Source: Candidatus Argoarchaeum ethanivorans
Lineage (GTDB): Archaea > Halobacteriota > Methanosarcinia > Methanosarcinales > EX4572-44
Length of the DNA: 7,386 nucleotides
Assembly: GCA_905067535.1 (NCBI GenBank)
Contig: CAJHIR010000052.1
Span: forward strand, 1-7,386
Direction: 5' to 3'
Each line of letters begins with the position of its first letter. Positions within the stretch are counted from its first letter, which is position 1. Under the pieces are notes generated by a model, which made no database searches, was not told the origin of the DNA, and was given only the letters and a program-made list of their open reading frames with translations. Shown piece by piece: positions 1 through 5,729 of this stretch. Both the position numbers and the translations under genes were made by a program.

Positions 1-32
1 GTACGGAAATACCTGGCTGGGTCAATAGTCAT
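1..32 (-). CDS. Insertion-sequence transposase, N-terminal fragment (runs off window)
   Basis: An ATG at 32-30 on the minus strand overlaps the TGA of the DUF2080 gene in the pattern ATGA. It opens a frame beginning MTIDPARYFR that is still open at the window edge. Only ten residues are visible, so the family cannot be recognised from its own sequence. The transposase call rests on context: DUF2080 proteins are transposon-encoded and sit next to transposase genes, and the ATGA overlap indicates translational coupling. Could also be another element-encoded protein. Confidence 0.5.
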   Translation of the reverse strand, partial: MTIDPARYFR

Positions 33-181
33 ACAATCACCAGATATACTGTGCGACCAAGGTACTCTTTTGGACAATCGACTTTGGCACTGTTTCCGAA
101 TTTTGTTACTTTACGAATGAAAAAACCATGAATGTCATCAATTTCTATATGATTTTGCAGTTGTATTTTTACTTTCTTCAT
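29..181 (-). CDS. DUF2080 family transposon-encoded protein
   Basis: A 50-residue protein, ATG at 181-179 and TGA at 31-29. The C-terminal half reads FIRKVTKFGNSAKVDCPKEY and then LGRTVYLVIV. This matches the remembered DUF2080 pattern: a charged stretch, K/R-V-x-x-F-G-N-S-A, then P-K-x-x-x-G-x-x-V-Y-V. The family is small, archaeal and annotated as transposon-encoded, and its molecular role is not established; the GNSA-P-K-x-x-x-G arrangement recalls AbrB/MazE-type swapped-hairpin DNA-binding proteins, which is inference. A TATA-like box lies 29 nt upstream and there is no Shine-Dalgarno sequence, so the message is probably leaderless. The stop overlaps the next start (ATGA), implying coupling to the transposase. 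The gene faces away from pfdB. Confidence 0.8.
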   Translation of the reverse strand: MKKVKIQLQNHIEIDDIHGFFIRKVTKFGNSAKVDCPKEYLGRTVYLVIV

Positions 182-182
182 A

Positions 183-201
183 GGATATCTTATGGATATC
201 C
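183..201. repeat. 7-bp perfect inverted repeat between TATA box and start codon
   Basis: The plus strand reads GGATATC-TTATG-GATATCC, two perfect 7-bp arms around a 5-bp spacer. It ends two bases from the DUF2080 start codon and lies just inside the predicted TATA box. This position suits a repressor operator, possibly for autoregulation of the insertion sequence. That role is inferred. Confidence 0.45.
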
Positions 202-205
202 CTTG

Positions 206-214
206 TATATAAAG
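206..214 (-). promoter_or_regulatory. TATA-like box for the DUF2080/transposase genes
   Basis: On the minus strand this reads CTTTATATA, close to the archaeal TATA consensus. Its centre is about 29 nt from the DUF2080 ATG at 181, so transcription would start at or next to the start codon. Confidence 0.55.
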
Positions 215-342
215 ATTATGATAAAATCTGCTTGGGATCCAATCGAATAGAAATGACTAATTTCAGATTAAAGAAGAATTGAAAGAAAATTTAAAAGTTT
301 TTCGGAGATACTGGTTTGACCGTATATGTTAAATAACATGTA

Positions 343-354
343 GAAGGTAGTGAT
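343..354 (+). promoter_or_regulatory. pfdB: Ribosome binding site favouring the pfdB ATG at 359
   Basis: The segment GAAGGTAGTGAT resembles the archaeal anti-SD complement (GGAGGTGAT) and ends four bases before ATG 359. The upstream in-frame GTG at 350 lies inside this segment and has no ribosome binding site of its own, so ATG 359 is preferred. Confidence 0.5.
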
Positions 355-358
355 AAAT

Positions 359-721
359 ATGAGTTCAGAAATATCCCCTAAGATTCAAAATCAACTGTCT
401 CAACTTCAACAGACACAGCAACAGGCACAGATGTTGGTTGGACAAAAAAGCCAGATCGAGTTAAGCTTGCGCGATGTAGATCGTGCACTGGAGGCTGTTG
501 AGACTACAACTGATGATGTTGTATTATACCAGACAGTTGGCAATATTCTGATTAAAAGCAATAAGAACGAAACAATCGAATCCTTGAAAAAGAAGGAAGA
601 AAGTCTTGATCTGAGGCTTAAAACGTTCACTCGTCAGGAAGAACGCATTCAGAAAAGATTTGCTGAACAACAAGAAAAATTGAAAGAGGCACTAGATACA
701 GCAGGACTCACAGCACAATAG
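359..721 (+). CDS. pfdB: Prefoldin subunit beta
   Basis: A 120-residue protein, the usual length for archaeal beta prefoldin. Prefoldin is a cytosolic alpha2-beta4 jellyfish-shaped chaperone that captures unfolded proteins and passes them to the group II chaperonin. The sequence shows the expected two long coiled coils around a short hairpin region: a Gln-rich helix (QNQLSQLQQTQQQAQMLVGQ), a central section with DVDRALEAV, D-D-V-V-L-Y-Q-T-V-G-N-I-L-I (about residues 51-64), and a Lys/Glu-rich C-terminal helix. ATG 359 is chosen over GTG 350 because of the SD-like sequence. In many archaea pfdB follows rpl37Ae, rpoP and Pcc1/DUF3194-type genes. Here a divergent insertion sequence lies upstream instead. 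The DHH gene follows after 31 nt. Confidence 0.93.
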   Translation: MSSEISPKIQNQLSQLQQTQQQAQMLVGQKSQIELSLRDVDRALEAVETTTDDVVLYQTVGNILIKSNKNETIESLKKKEESLDLRLKTFTRQEERIQKRFAEQQEKLKEALDTAGLTAQ

Positions 722-731
722 AAATATAATT
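722..731 (+). promoter_or_regulatory. TATA-like box ahead of the DHH gene
   Basis: The pfdB-DHH gap is very AT-rich and contains AAATATAAT about 26 nt before ATG 753. No Shine-Dalgarno sequence precedes that ATG. A separate leaderless transcript for the DHH gene is plausible, though read-through from pfdB is equally possible. Confidence 0.35.
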
Positions 732-752
732 TTATTAATTTATAGATATTTC

Positions 753-1712
753 ATGGATAACAGTGTCTCACGCAATGAATTTTATTCTCTATTAACAGAG
801 TTTAAAAACCCACTTTTTTTATGCCATCGAAATGCCGATCCAGATGCTATTGGAAGTGCTTACTCTCTTAAAGAGGTATTTGGCGGAAGCATTGGCGTAA
901 TCGATAGTGTTGACCGCATAAGTTCTACCCTCATCAATCGCCTCGACATGAAGGTGCTCTACAACCCTGATATATCAACGTATGATATCACTGTTGTGGT
1001 CGATACATCCACTGGTGTTCAACTGAACAATATCAAACTTGAAAAATACTGCATTATTGACCATCATACGACAAATACCATGCTGGAGGGAGCAGAGTTC
1101 CATCTCATAGAACATAGAACCTCGACAGCAGAAATCGTTTACACAATGCTTCATGAAACCGGGCATTCCTTCTCTACGGAAATGGGCATAGCACTGATAA
1201 CAGGAATCATCACAGACACAGGACATTTTAAACACGCTACAGCAGATTCACTATATACCACCGCCAGTCTGCTTGAAGAAAGCAGGGTCAGCTATGGCGA
1301 AGTTCTTGAACTTCTTTCTTCCACGCCGCATGATATATCCATGCGCATTGCCATGCTAAAGGCAGCCATGCGCACAAAGATCGAACGGGCAAATGACTGG
1401 ATTATCGCAACTTCTTATGTCAGCTCATTCAATGGCACAGCAGCATCCACCCTGGTGAATATTGGAGCAGACGTTTCCTTTGTAGCAACTCCTATTGGGG
1501 AGATGGTCAGGATCAGCAGCAGAGCCCGGCGCACCGCCATTGAAAGGGGTGTGACACTTGGAAAAATTCTTGAGGAGATTGGAAAAACACATGGCGGGAC
1601 AGGGGGAGGACATAACGGTGCAGCAGGACTTGAAGTAATAGGCGACAAAGATCAGATACTATCGGAATGTGTAAAACGTGTGAAAAAAATATTGCTCAAG
1701 CGAAACCTTTGA
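753..1712 (+). CDS. DHH-DHHA1 family phosphoesterase (NrnA / c-di-AMP phosphodiesterase-like)
   Basis: A 319-residue cytosolic phosphoesterase of the DHH superfamily, whose members use a two-metal (usually Mn2+) centre to cleave short oligonucleotides, pAp or cyclic dinucleotides. Motif I is HRNADPDAIGS (residues 25-35, metal ligands H25, D29, D31). Motif II is D84 in VVVDTST. Motif III is IDHH at 102-105. Motif IV is D155 in TGIITDTGHF. The C-terminal DHHA1 domain carries GGTGGGHNGAAG at 281-292. The length fits standalone NrnA-like proteins with no extra sensor domain. The exact substrate cannot be read from sequence. Linkage to a diadenylate cyclase gene 1.3 kb downstream makes c-di-AMP or pApA a candidate, which is inference. 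ATG 753 lacks an SD sequence. Confidence 0.88.
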   Translation: MDNSVSRNEFYSLLTEFKNPLFLCHRNADPDAIGSAYSLKEVFGGSIGVIDSVDRISSTLINRLDMKVLYNPDISTYDITVVVDTSTGVQLNNIKLEKYCIIDHHTTNTMLEGAEFHLIEHRTSTAEIVYTMLHETGHSFSTEMGIALITGIITDTGHFKHATADSLYTTASLLEESRVSYGEVLELLSSTPHDISMRIAMLKAAMRTKIERANDWIIATSYVSSFNGTAASTLVNIGADVSFVATPIGEMVRISSRARRTAIERGVTLGKILEEIGKTHGGTGGGHNGAAGLEVIGDKDQILSECVKRVKKILLKRNL

Positions 1713-1777
1713 GATCTGGATGTTTGTAGAATGAAAAGGTTTGGATAATAGAGCAAGCGTTTACTAAGTACACAAAG

Positions 1778-1785
1778 CATATAAG
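1778..1785 (+). promoter_or_regulatory. ilvE: TATA-like box for ilvE
   Basis: CATATAAG is centred about 28-31 nt upstream of the GTG/ATG start codons of ilvE at 1810 and 1813. No SD sequence lies in between, so the ilvE message is probably leaderless. Confidence 0.5.
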
Positions 1786-1812
1786 CATTGTACTGTATTA
1801 AAGCCGTTCGTG

Positions 1813-2679
1813 ATGTTAGTTTACGTTAATGGAGAATATGTTCCACAAAACATGGCAAAGACATCATTGTACGATCATGGTTTTCTTTATGGTGACGGTG
1901 TTTTTGAAGGGATTCGTGCTTATAATGGCAGAGTCTTTCGATTAAATGAACATATCGATAGATTATACGACTCCGCACACGCAATTACTCTTAAAATCCC
2001 GATTACGCCTGATAAAATGTTGGAAGCCATTCTTGAGACACTTCGTTGCAATAATTTAACTGATGCATATATCAGACCTATTGTAACACGTGGTATTGGA
2101 GATCTTGGTCTTGATCCACTTAAATGTCCACGACCCAATATATTTATCATTACCGAGGAATGGGGTGCAATGTATGGCGACCTTTACGAAAAAGGGCTTA
2201 CTGCAGTAACTGTGGGTATTAAACGAAATAGAATTGATACGCTACCCCCTAACATCAAGTCTCTTAACTACCTTAATAATATTCTTGCCAAGATAGAAGC
2301 AAATGAAAAGGGTGGGAATGAAGCAATTATTCTTGATACCAATGGATGTATTTCTGAAGGCTCTGGAGATAACATATTCATCGTAAAAAAAGGCATTATC
2401 TACACACCACCACCGCTTAACAACCTGAAAGGTATTACACGTGCGGCAGCTATTATGCTTGCAGAGAAAAATAAGTATTCCTTGATTGAAACAAACATAG
2501 GACTCTTTGATTTATACACAGCAGATGAAGTATTTGTCACTGGAACAGCCGCGGAGATAGCACCTGTAACTAAAGCTGATGGCAGAATAATCGGGGACGG
2601 TAAACCGGGTCATATTACCAGGTGCCTGATGAAAGATTTTGTAAAACTGCGAAACAGCGAGGGTGTACCGATATATTAG
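1813..2679 (+). CDS. ilvE: Branched-chain amino acid aminotransferase (class IV)
   Basis: A 288-residue PLP-dependent fold-type IV aminotransferase that interconverts Val, Leu and Ile with their 2-oxo acids, using glutamate/2-oxoglutarate. The N-terminus (VYVNGEYVP, then [20 protein letters not shown]) is typical of archaeal and bacterial IlvE. The predicted PLP lysine lies in [14 protein letters not shown] (K149 from this start). The cofactor-binding segment is [11 protein letters not shown], and [16 protein letters not shown] near the C-terminus is also characteristic. Length is normal and no catalytic residue appears lost. An in-frame GTG at 1810 directly precedes ATG 1813; ATG was chosen, but the difference is one residue. 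D-amino acid aminotransferase and aminodeoxychorismate lyase are relatives, but the [14 protein letters not shown] signature favours IlvE. Confidence 0.92.
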   Translation: MLVYVNGEYVPQNMAKTSLYDHGFLYGDGVFEGIRAYNGRVFRLNEHIDRLYDSAHAITLKIPITPDKMLEAILETLRCNNLTDAYIRPIVTRGIGDLGLDPLKCPRPNIFIITEEWGAMYGDLYEKGLTAVTVGIKRNRIDTLPPNIKSLNYLNNILAKIEANEKGGNEAIILDTNGCISEGSGDNIFIVKKGIIYTPPPLNNLKGITRAAAIMLAEKNKYSLIETNIGLFDLYTADEVFVTGTAAEIAPVTKADGRIIGDGKPGHITRCLMKDFVKLRNSEGVPIY

Positions 2680-2871
2680 TCGCGAGCACTTACATTCCAG
2701 GGTTTAAAACACGAAATTATTTTCTATTTGTTTCATGAATTTTACACAATCGGAAACATATATCTTATCTATTTCAATCATCCTTCTCGCCCATTCTTTT
2801 TTACAGATGTTGATATAAATGATTTTTCAGTAAGCCACGTGTGACTACACTTCGCACAACATCCGAATCTT
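2680..2871 (+). promoter_or_regulatory. 192-bp intergenic region: candidate ilvE terminator and dacZ-cluster promoter
   Basis: No convincing coding frame lies here. Two T-rich tracts (about 2718-2733 and 2796-2802) could act as archaeal U-tract terminators. Two TATA-like boxes follow: ACATATATC near 2757-2765 and GATATAAAT near 2812-2820. Either could drive the dacZ cluster with a 5' leader. No structured RNA or tRNA was recognised. Confidence 0.35.
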
Positions 2872-3036
2872 ATGATTTTAACGAAGGCAACAACAAGAGA
2901 AATCTCGGTACAACCTTACAGAGACGAACTCGTAATTGGGTATAACGATGGGATATGTGCAACGCAAATTACAGAGAGAACCAATTTTTTAGGAGAAGAT
3001 ATTAATAAGTGTGTTGAACAATTAGTATACACCTAA
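2872..3036 (+). CDS. Small hypothetical protein (54 aa) directly upstream of dacZ
   Basis: An open frame from ATG 2872 to TAA 3034-3036 encodes 54 residues, beginning MILTKATTREISVQPYRD and ending EDINKCVEQLVYT. The next in-frame stop upstream is at 2842-2844, and no alternative start codon lies between, so the start is fixed if the gene is real. It ends four bases before the dacZ ATG, which suggests co-transcription and translational coupling. The C-terminal half (CATQITERTNFLGEDINKCV) has the feel of a short helix-turn-helix or winged-helix segment, but I do not recognise a family. There is no obvious SD sequence. It could be a real small regulator, a remnant of a longer gene, or chance. 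Confidence 0.4.
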   Translation: MILTKATTREISVQPYRDELVIGYNDGICATQITERTNFLGEDINKCVEQLVYT

Positions 3037-3040
3037 GAAT

Positions 3041-3922
3041 ATGAAATACATTGAGCCAATTATCAAAGCCTGTATTGATATCGCAAAAAGCATCAATGCA
3101 CCTATCATCTGCCTAAGCGATCTCCCCATCAAAACAGATGATGTGCCGGTTATTATTGCTGAGAATAGCACACTGAAGATTAATAAACTGATGCCGGTTG
3201 TGGAATCAGATTCTGAAGGTGGACAATTCATACAAATTCTAAAAAATATAGAATCTCATAGTAAAACGTCCTCGGAACAAATTTCAGATGCTGCGGTTCT
3301 CTCCTACATCGGCGGGTTGTTAAAAGGAGACTATGTAGTTGGTATTGTAGAGATACAAGACTCCGTCTCTATCGTGGTTCATGATTTAACAGAAAATAAG
3401 GTTATAAATGAACTTCTGGATTGCGGTGAACGAGTGGATATGCGCCTGTTGCTTTCTGTAATGAATGTTGCCTTTGATATTGCTACTTTTGGCAGAGAAG
3501 GCGTGCCAATCGGATGTGCCTTTGTTATTGGGGATGTGGATGAGGTGATGCGCAGATCCCACCAGCTTGTACTCAATCCTTATTATGGTCATAAGAGTGA
3601 AGAGCGCGATGTACTTGATCCATATACATGGGAAGCTCTCAAAGAGTTTGTGCAGCTTGATGGTGTAATTGTTATTGATGATGAAGGGCTCGTTGTTGCA
3701 GCAGGCAGATATCTCGATGTTGATGCAAGGGAAATATCAATCAAACAGGGGCTTGGTGCACGACACGCCGCTATTGCAGCCATTACCAGGGATACCCAGG
3801 CAGTAGGCGTTGCAGTCTCGCAGACCGGTGGAGTTGTTCGTGTTTTCAAGGATGGCATAGCAGTTGTTGAAATAAATTCTACCACAAAGATTATAAATAA
3901 ATATGGAATCGATAAGACATAA
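3041..3922 (+). CDS. dacZ: Archaeal diadenylate cyclase DacZ (DisA_N domain)
   Basis: A 293-residue protein predicted to condense two ATP into cyclic di-AMP and two pyrophosphates. The C-terminal third is a DisA_N/DAC domain. LDGVIVIDDEG (206-216) is the counterpart of the DGA motif, with DGV here. GARHAAIAAITR (239-250) is the counterpart of the bacterial G-x-R-H-R motif. SQTGGVVRVFKDG (260-272) follows, as in archaeal members. The N-terminal part (about 1-150) is a separate alpha/beta domain, consistent with the pyruvate-kinase-like N-domain of archaeal DacZ; it lacks the DNA-binding HhH domain of DisA. c-di-AMP controls osmotic and potassium homeostasis in several prokaryotes and DacZ has been studied in Haloferax volcanii. 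The 3' end overlaps the DUF5803 gene by 20 nt. Confidence 0.88.
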   Translation: MKYIEPIIKACIDIAKSINAPIICLSDLPIKTDDVPVIIAENSTLKINKLMPVVESDSEGGQFIQILKNIESHSKTSSEQISDAAVLSYIGGLLKGDYVVGIVEIQDSVSIVVHDLTENKVINELLDCGERVDMRLLLSVMNVAFDIATFGREGVPIGCAFVIGDVDEVMRRSHQLVLNPYYGHKSEERDVLDPYTWEALKEFVQLDGVIVIDDEGLVVAAGRYLDVDAREISIKQGLGARHAAIAAITRDTQAVGVAVSQTGGVVRVFKDGIAVVEINSTTKIINKYGIDKT

Positions 3923-4616
3923 CAAAAAAATTATAATATCAGTTCTCTTGTTGTTTATTTTTACATCTCTTGGATGTATACAACAATCTGACATTACTCC
4001 TGACTCCACTGAATATGTTTTTAATTATACTCCTTACAATTCTATAGCTTATTATATTATGGAGGATGGTGTAAAAACCGTTTATGTAATACATAATGCC
4101 ACTCAACTGGATCTTATATATATGACTTCAGCATCATCCAGATCAAATTTTGGAATGTCCAATATAGTAGCAGTGAACAGGGGAAATACAGCAAATTCTT
4201 ATTCGTATACTATTTCGTCTCGTGTTATAAAAGGTAGAAAACATGTGTTTATTGAGTTCCCACCATCTACAGACTTTGTTGCATACACTGAAAAGCTCGA
4301 AGGAAATGCGCTTGCACGAGAGATAAAAGGTAATAACCAGATAAAAGTTGTGCTTTTGCCTGATTATACTACTGGAAGTCGTTTTTTAGGAATGCCAATA
4401 CCAAAACCAGATAAGATGTATGAAGATGACTCTGGCAGAACGATTATGGAATGGAATGGCTCGGATATAAAAGGTTTCTCTGTCAAATACTACAAAAGGT
4501 CAGCACCAATCGTATTGACCTACTTTTTCACGATCCTTGCTGTAGCAGCGATGCTGGTACTAACCTATTATCGATTAAAGATGCAGGTGCTTCGAAAAAG
4601 AAGAGAGGGGAGATAA
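3903..4616 (+). CDS. DUF5803 family lipoprotein-like membrane protein
   Basis: A 237-residue envelope protein. Residues 8-24 form a basic-hydrophobic signal segment ending in a lipobox-like SLGC, so C25 may be lipid-modified. The lipobox is imperfect: Leu is at -2 rather than -3. A long predicted extracellular beta-rich domain follows, with VVLLPDYTTGSRFLG at 149-163, the kind of motif seen in DUF5803 proteins of haloarchaea and Methanosarcinales. A transmembrane helix at about 201-222 (APIVLTYFFTILAVAAMLVL) ends in a strongly basic cytoplasmic tail (RLKMQVLRKRREGR). The expected topology is outside loop, C-terminus in. Its start overlaps the last 20 nt of dacZ in another frame, so the two are likely one operon. 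Function is unknown; a link to c-di-AMP or turgor is only suggested by the context. Confidence 0.75.
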   Translation: MESIRHNKKIIISVLLLFIFTSLGCIQQSDITPDSTEYVFNYTPYNSIAYYIMEDGVKTVYVIHNATQLDLIYMTSASSRSNFGMSNIVAVNRGNTANSYSYTISSRVIKGRKHVFIEFPPSTDFVAYTEKLEGNALAREIKGNNQIKVVLLPDYTTGSRFLGMPIPKPDKMYEDDSGRTIMEWNGSDIKGFSVKYYKRSAPIVLTYFFTILAVAAMLVLTYYRLKMQVLRKRREGR

Positions 4617-4644
4617 AAACTGGTGTTTGCATAACACGAACGGC

Positions 4645-4673
4645 ATTCATGCATCAACGCGATAAGATAAACC
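4645..4673. repeat. 29-bp direct repeat, copy 1 (stray copy of zinc-ribbon gene tail)
   Basis: The segment starts ATTCATGCATCAACGCGATA and ends at AAACC. It matches 4721-4749 in 28 of 29 positions, with starts 76 bp apart. On the minus strand it encodes the same GLSYRVDA-stop as the end of the zinc-ribbon gene, but upstream of it the homology fades, so it looks like a decayed 3'-end duplication. Confidence 0.8.
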
Positions 4674-4720
4674 GAGGCACTGCATACAACGTAAGCAGAA
4701 AAAGATATAGCATGGACCCT

Positions 4721-4749
4721 ATTCATGCATCAACACGATAAGATAAACC
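4721..4749. repeat. 29-bp direct repeat, copy 2 (inside zinc-ribbon gene 3' end)
   Basis: This copy differs from 4645-4673 by one base (CAACAC instead of CAACGC), a synonymous change in an Arg codon when read on the minus strand. It covers the last eight codons and stop of the zinc-ribbon gene. Confidence 0.8.
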
Positions 4750-4881
4750 ACATTCCTGACATGAATAAATAATATATTCAAAGCCAGACTCGTTTTTCCC
4801 TCTGGTAGTGCGCATCCAGCTTCCACAGGTAGGGCACTTGTGGTCAACAAGACTTCGATTTTTAGAATTCACATCAGGCAT
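4723..4881 (-). CDS. Small zinc-ribbon protein (52 aa)
   Basis: A 52-residue protein with two CxxC pairs, C16/C19 in HKCPTCGSW and C41/C44 in YSCQECGLS, separated by 21 residues. This is the spacing of a single zinc ribbon, as in transcription- or RNA-associated small archaeal proteins. ATG 4881 is chosen because the sequence upstream of it does not look coding, although an in-frame ATG at 4929 would add 16 residues. A weak TATA-like CTATTTACA sits about 28 nt upstream, which again fits a leaderless message. The gene is convergent with the DUF5803 gene and divergent from DUF434. I do not recognise a specific family, so its partner (nucleic acid or protein) is unknown. Its last codons are duplicated downstream at 4645-4673. 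Confidence 0.65.
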   Translation of the reverse strand: MPDVNSKNRSLVDHKCPTCGSWMRTTRGKNESGFEYIIYSCQECGLSYRVDA

Positions 4882-4912
4882 ACTTTGTTGCCATAGCAAG
4901 GATGCTGTAAAT

Positions 4913-4934
4913 AGGTTGTGGTGTGCCACAACTT
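4913..4934. repeat. Inverted repeat in the divergent promoter region
   Basis: GTTGTGG-TGTG-CCACAAC forms a perfect 7-bp stem (4915-4921 with 4926-4932) around a 4-base loop. It extends to 9 pairs with one G-T wobble. It lies just upstream of the putative TATA box of the minus-strand zinc-ribbon gene, on the shared side with DUF434. A regulator binding site is plausible but unproven. Confidence 0.45.
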
Positions 4935-5056
4935 GGGCTTTTCAAGTGCTGCTTACCGTATTTGGGTTTGAAATGAAGGTAGGGCACGCGAACGTCACCA
5001 AAAAACAGCCCAGGTTCAGATATACTTTTCTTTGTTAAAATCCATGCTGTAGTATT

Positions 5057-5710
5057 GTGAACATCCTGTTACAAGCTGCAGAAGATATTAGATATCTATT
5101 AGAGGTGGGTTATCCCCGCGACAGTGCTATCAGGTTTGTATGTGATCACCATCGCATCAGTAAAGCACAACGAATGCTACTTTCACGCGTTGTCTTTGAT
5201 CTTGCAACTGTTCTAACGCGTAAATCAAAAATGGTTGACTGTGGTACTGTTGATGGAGCATGCGTGTGGGTTGATGGCTTCAATGTCCTCTTTGGTGTGG
5301 AATGTATTTTTTTAAATGAACCGGTGTTTGTATGCGATGATGGATTTTTCAGGGATTTACGTGGTGGTGTTCGAAATTATAGGTTAACAGACACCTCTTT
5401 TCAAGCCATTGATGCAATACTTTCTTTTTTTTCTGACCACACTCCTTCACGGGTAGAGTTTTTGTTTGATGTCCAGATTAGCAGAAGTGGTGAGCTTTCA
5501 GCAGTGTGTGGGAAAAAATTAAAGTCCTTTGGGATTAATGGTATTTCAAGAACATCGAAGCGTGTTGATTTTGAACTCAAACGGTGCAGAGACATCGTTG
5601 CAACATCGGATGGTATCATTATAGACAAGGTGGATCGTGTGTCAAATCTTGTTTGCTGCATTTTCAAAAAGATGGGTAAATCTGCAAAAACTCTTGATGA
5701 GGTTCCATGA
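5057..5710 (+). CDS. DUF434 domain-containing protein
   Basis: A 217-residue protein of a conserved archaeal family of unknown function. The N-terminal DUF434 part reads AAEDIRYLLEVGYPRDSAIR (7-26), then HH-x-I near 31-34. The conserved C-terminal part carries WVDGFNVLFGVE (71-82), CDDGFFRD (93-100), YRLT, FLFDVQISRSGEL (135-147) and IVATSDGIIID (180-190). DGFN plus a late VATSD are reminiscent of the acidic strand ends of PIN/NYN-type nucleases; this is inference. The start is GTG 5057; the first in-frame stop upstream is at 5036-5038 and no in-frame ATG lies between, and the family's conserved N-terminus is complete. A TATA-like GATATACTT lies about 34 nt upstream. The final residues SAKTLDEVP are duplicated downstream. 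The stop overlaps a 24-aa mini-ORF in ATGA fashion. Confidence 0.8.
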   Translation: MNILLQAAEDIRYLLEVGYPRDSAIRFVCDHHRISKAQRMLLSRVVFDLATVLTRKSKMVDCGTVDGACVWVDGFNVLFGVECIFLNEPVFVCDDGFFRDLRGGVRNYRLTDTSFQAIDAILSFFSDHTPSRVEFLFDVQISRSGELSAVCGKKLKSFGINGISRTSKRVDFELKRCRDIVATSDGIIIDKVDRVSNLVCCIFKKMGKSAKTLDEVP

Positions 5711-5729
5711 AGAATATATGTATTGTAGT
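5682..5729 (+). repeat. 48-bp direct repeat, copy 1 (DUF434 end / ligase start junction)
   Basis: This segment runs from CTGCAAAAACTCTTGATGAG to ATTGTAGT and matches 5753-5800 at 45 of 48 positions, with an offset of 71 bp. It contains the last codons of DUF434, the ATGA overlap and the first codons of a ligase-like start (MKNICIVV, compared with MKNIGIVV in the real gene). Confidence 0.88.

Noticed and set aside
2841..2945. GTG-started 34-codon frame about 24 nt after a TATA-like box, potentially leaderless
   Set aside because: It overlaps the 54-aa ORF in another frame, is short and polar with no recognisable motif, and ends far from dacZ; the 2872-3036 frame fits the cluster better.
3589..3885. 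98-codon minus-strand frame inside dacZ
   Set aside because: It is a Ser/Thr/Pro-rich antisense shadow of a well-recognised gene.
4624..4638. GTGTT/AACAC 5-bp inverted repeat after the DUF5803 stop, as a terminator
   Set aside because: The stem is too short and not followed by a T-tract; it could easily be chance.
4451..4741. 96-codon plus-strand frame across the DUF5803 3' end
   Set aside because: Most of it overlaps the DUF5803 coding region in another frame and the rest lies in the repeat region and the antisense zinc-ribbon gene; the product has no family character.
4645..4749. Two 29-bp direct repeats with a 47-bp spacer, resembling a minimal CRISPR array
   Set aside because: There are only two copies, the repeat encodes the tail of the zinc-ribbon gene, and no cas genes or further repeats occur.
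4808..5038. 76-codon plus-strand frame opposite the zinc-ribbon gene
   Set aside because: It is antisense to the CxxC-CxxC protein and runs through the divergent promoter region; composition is unlike a real protein.
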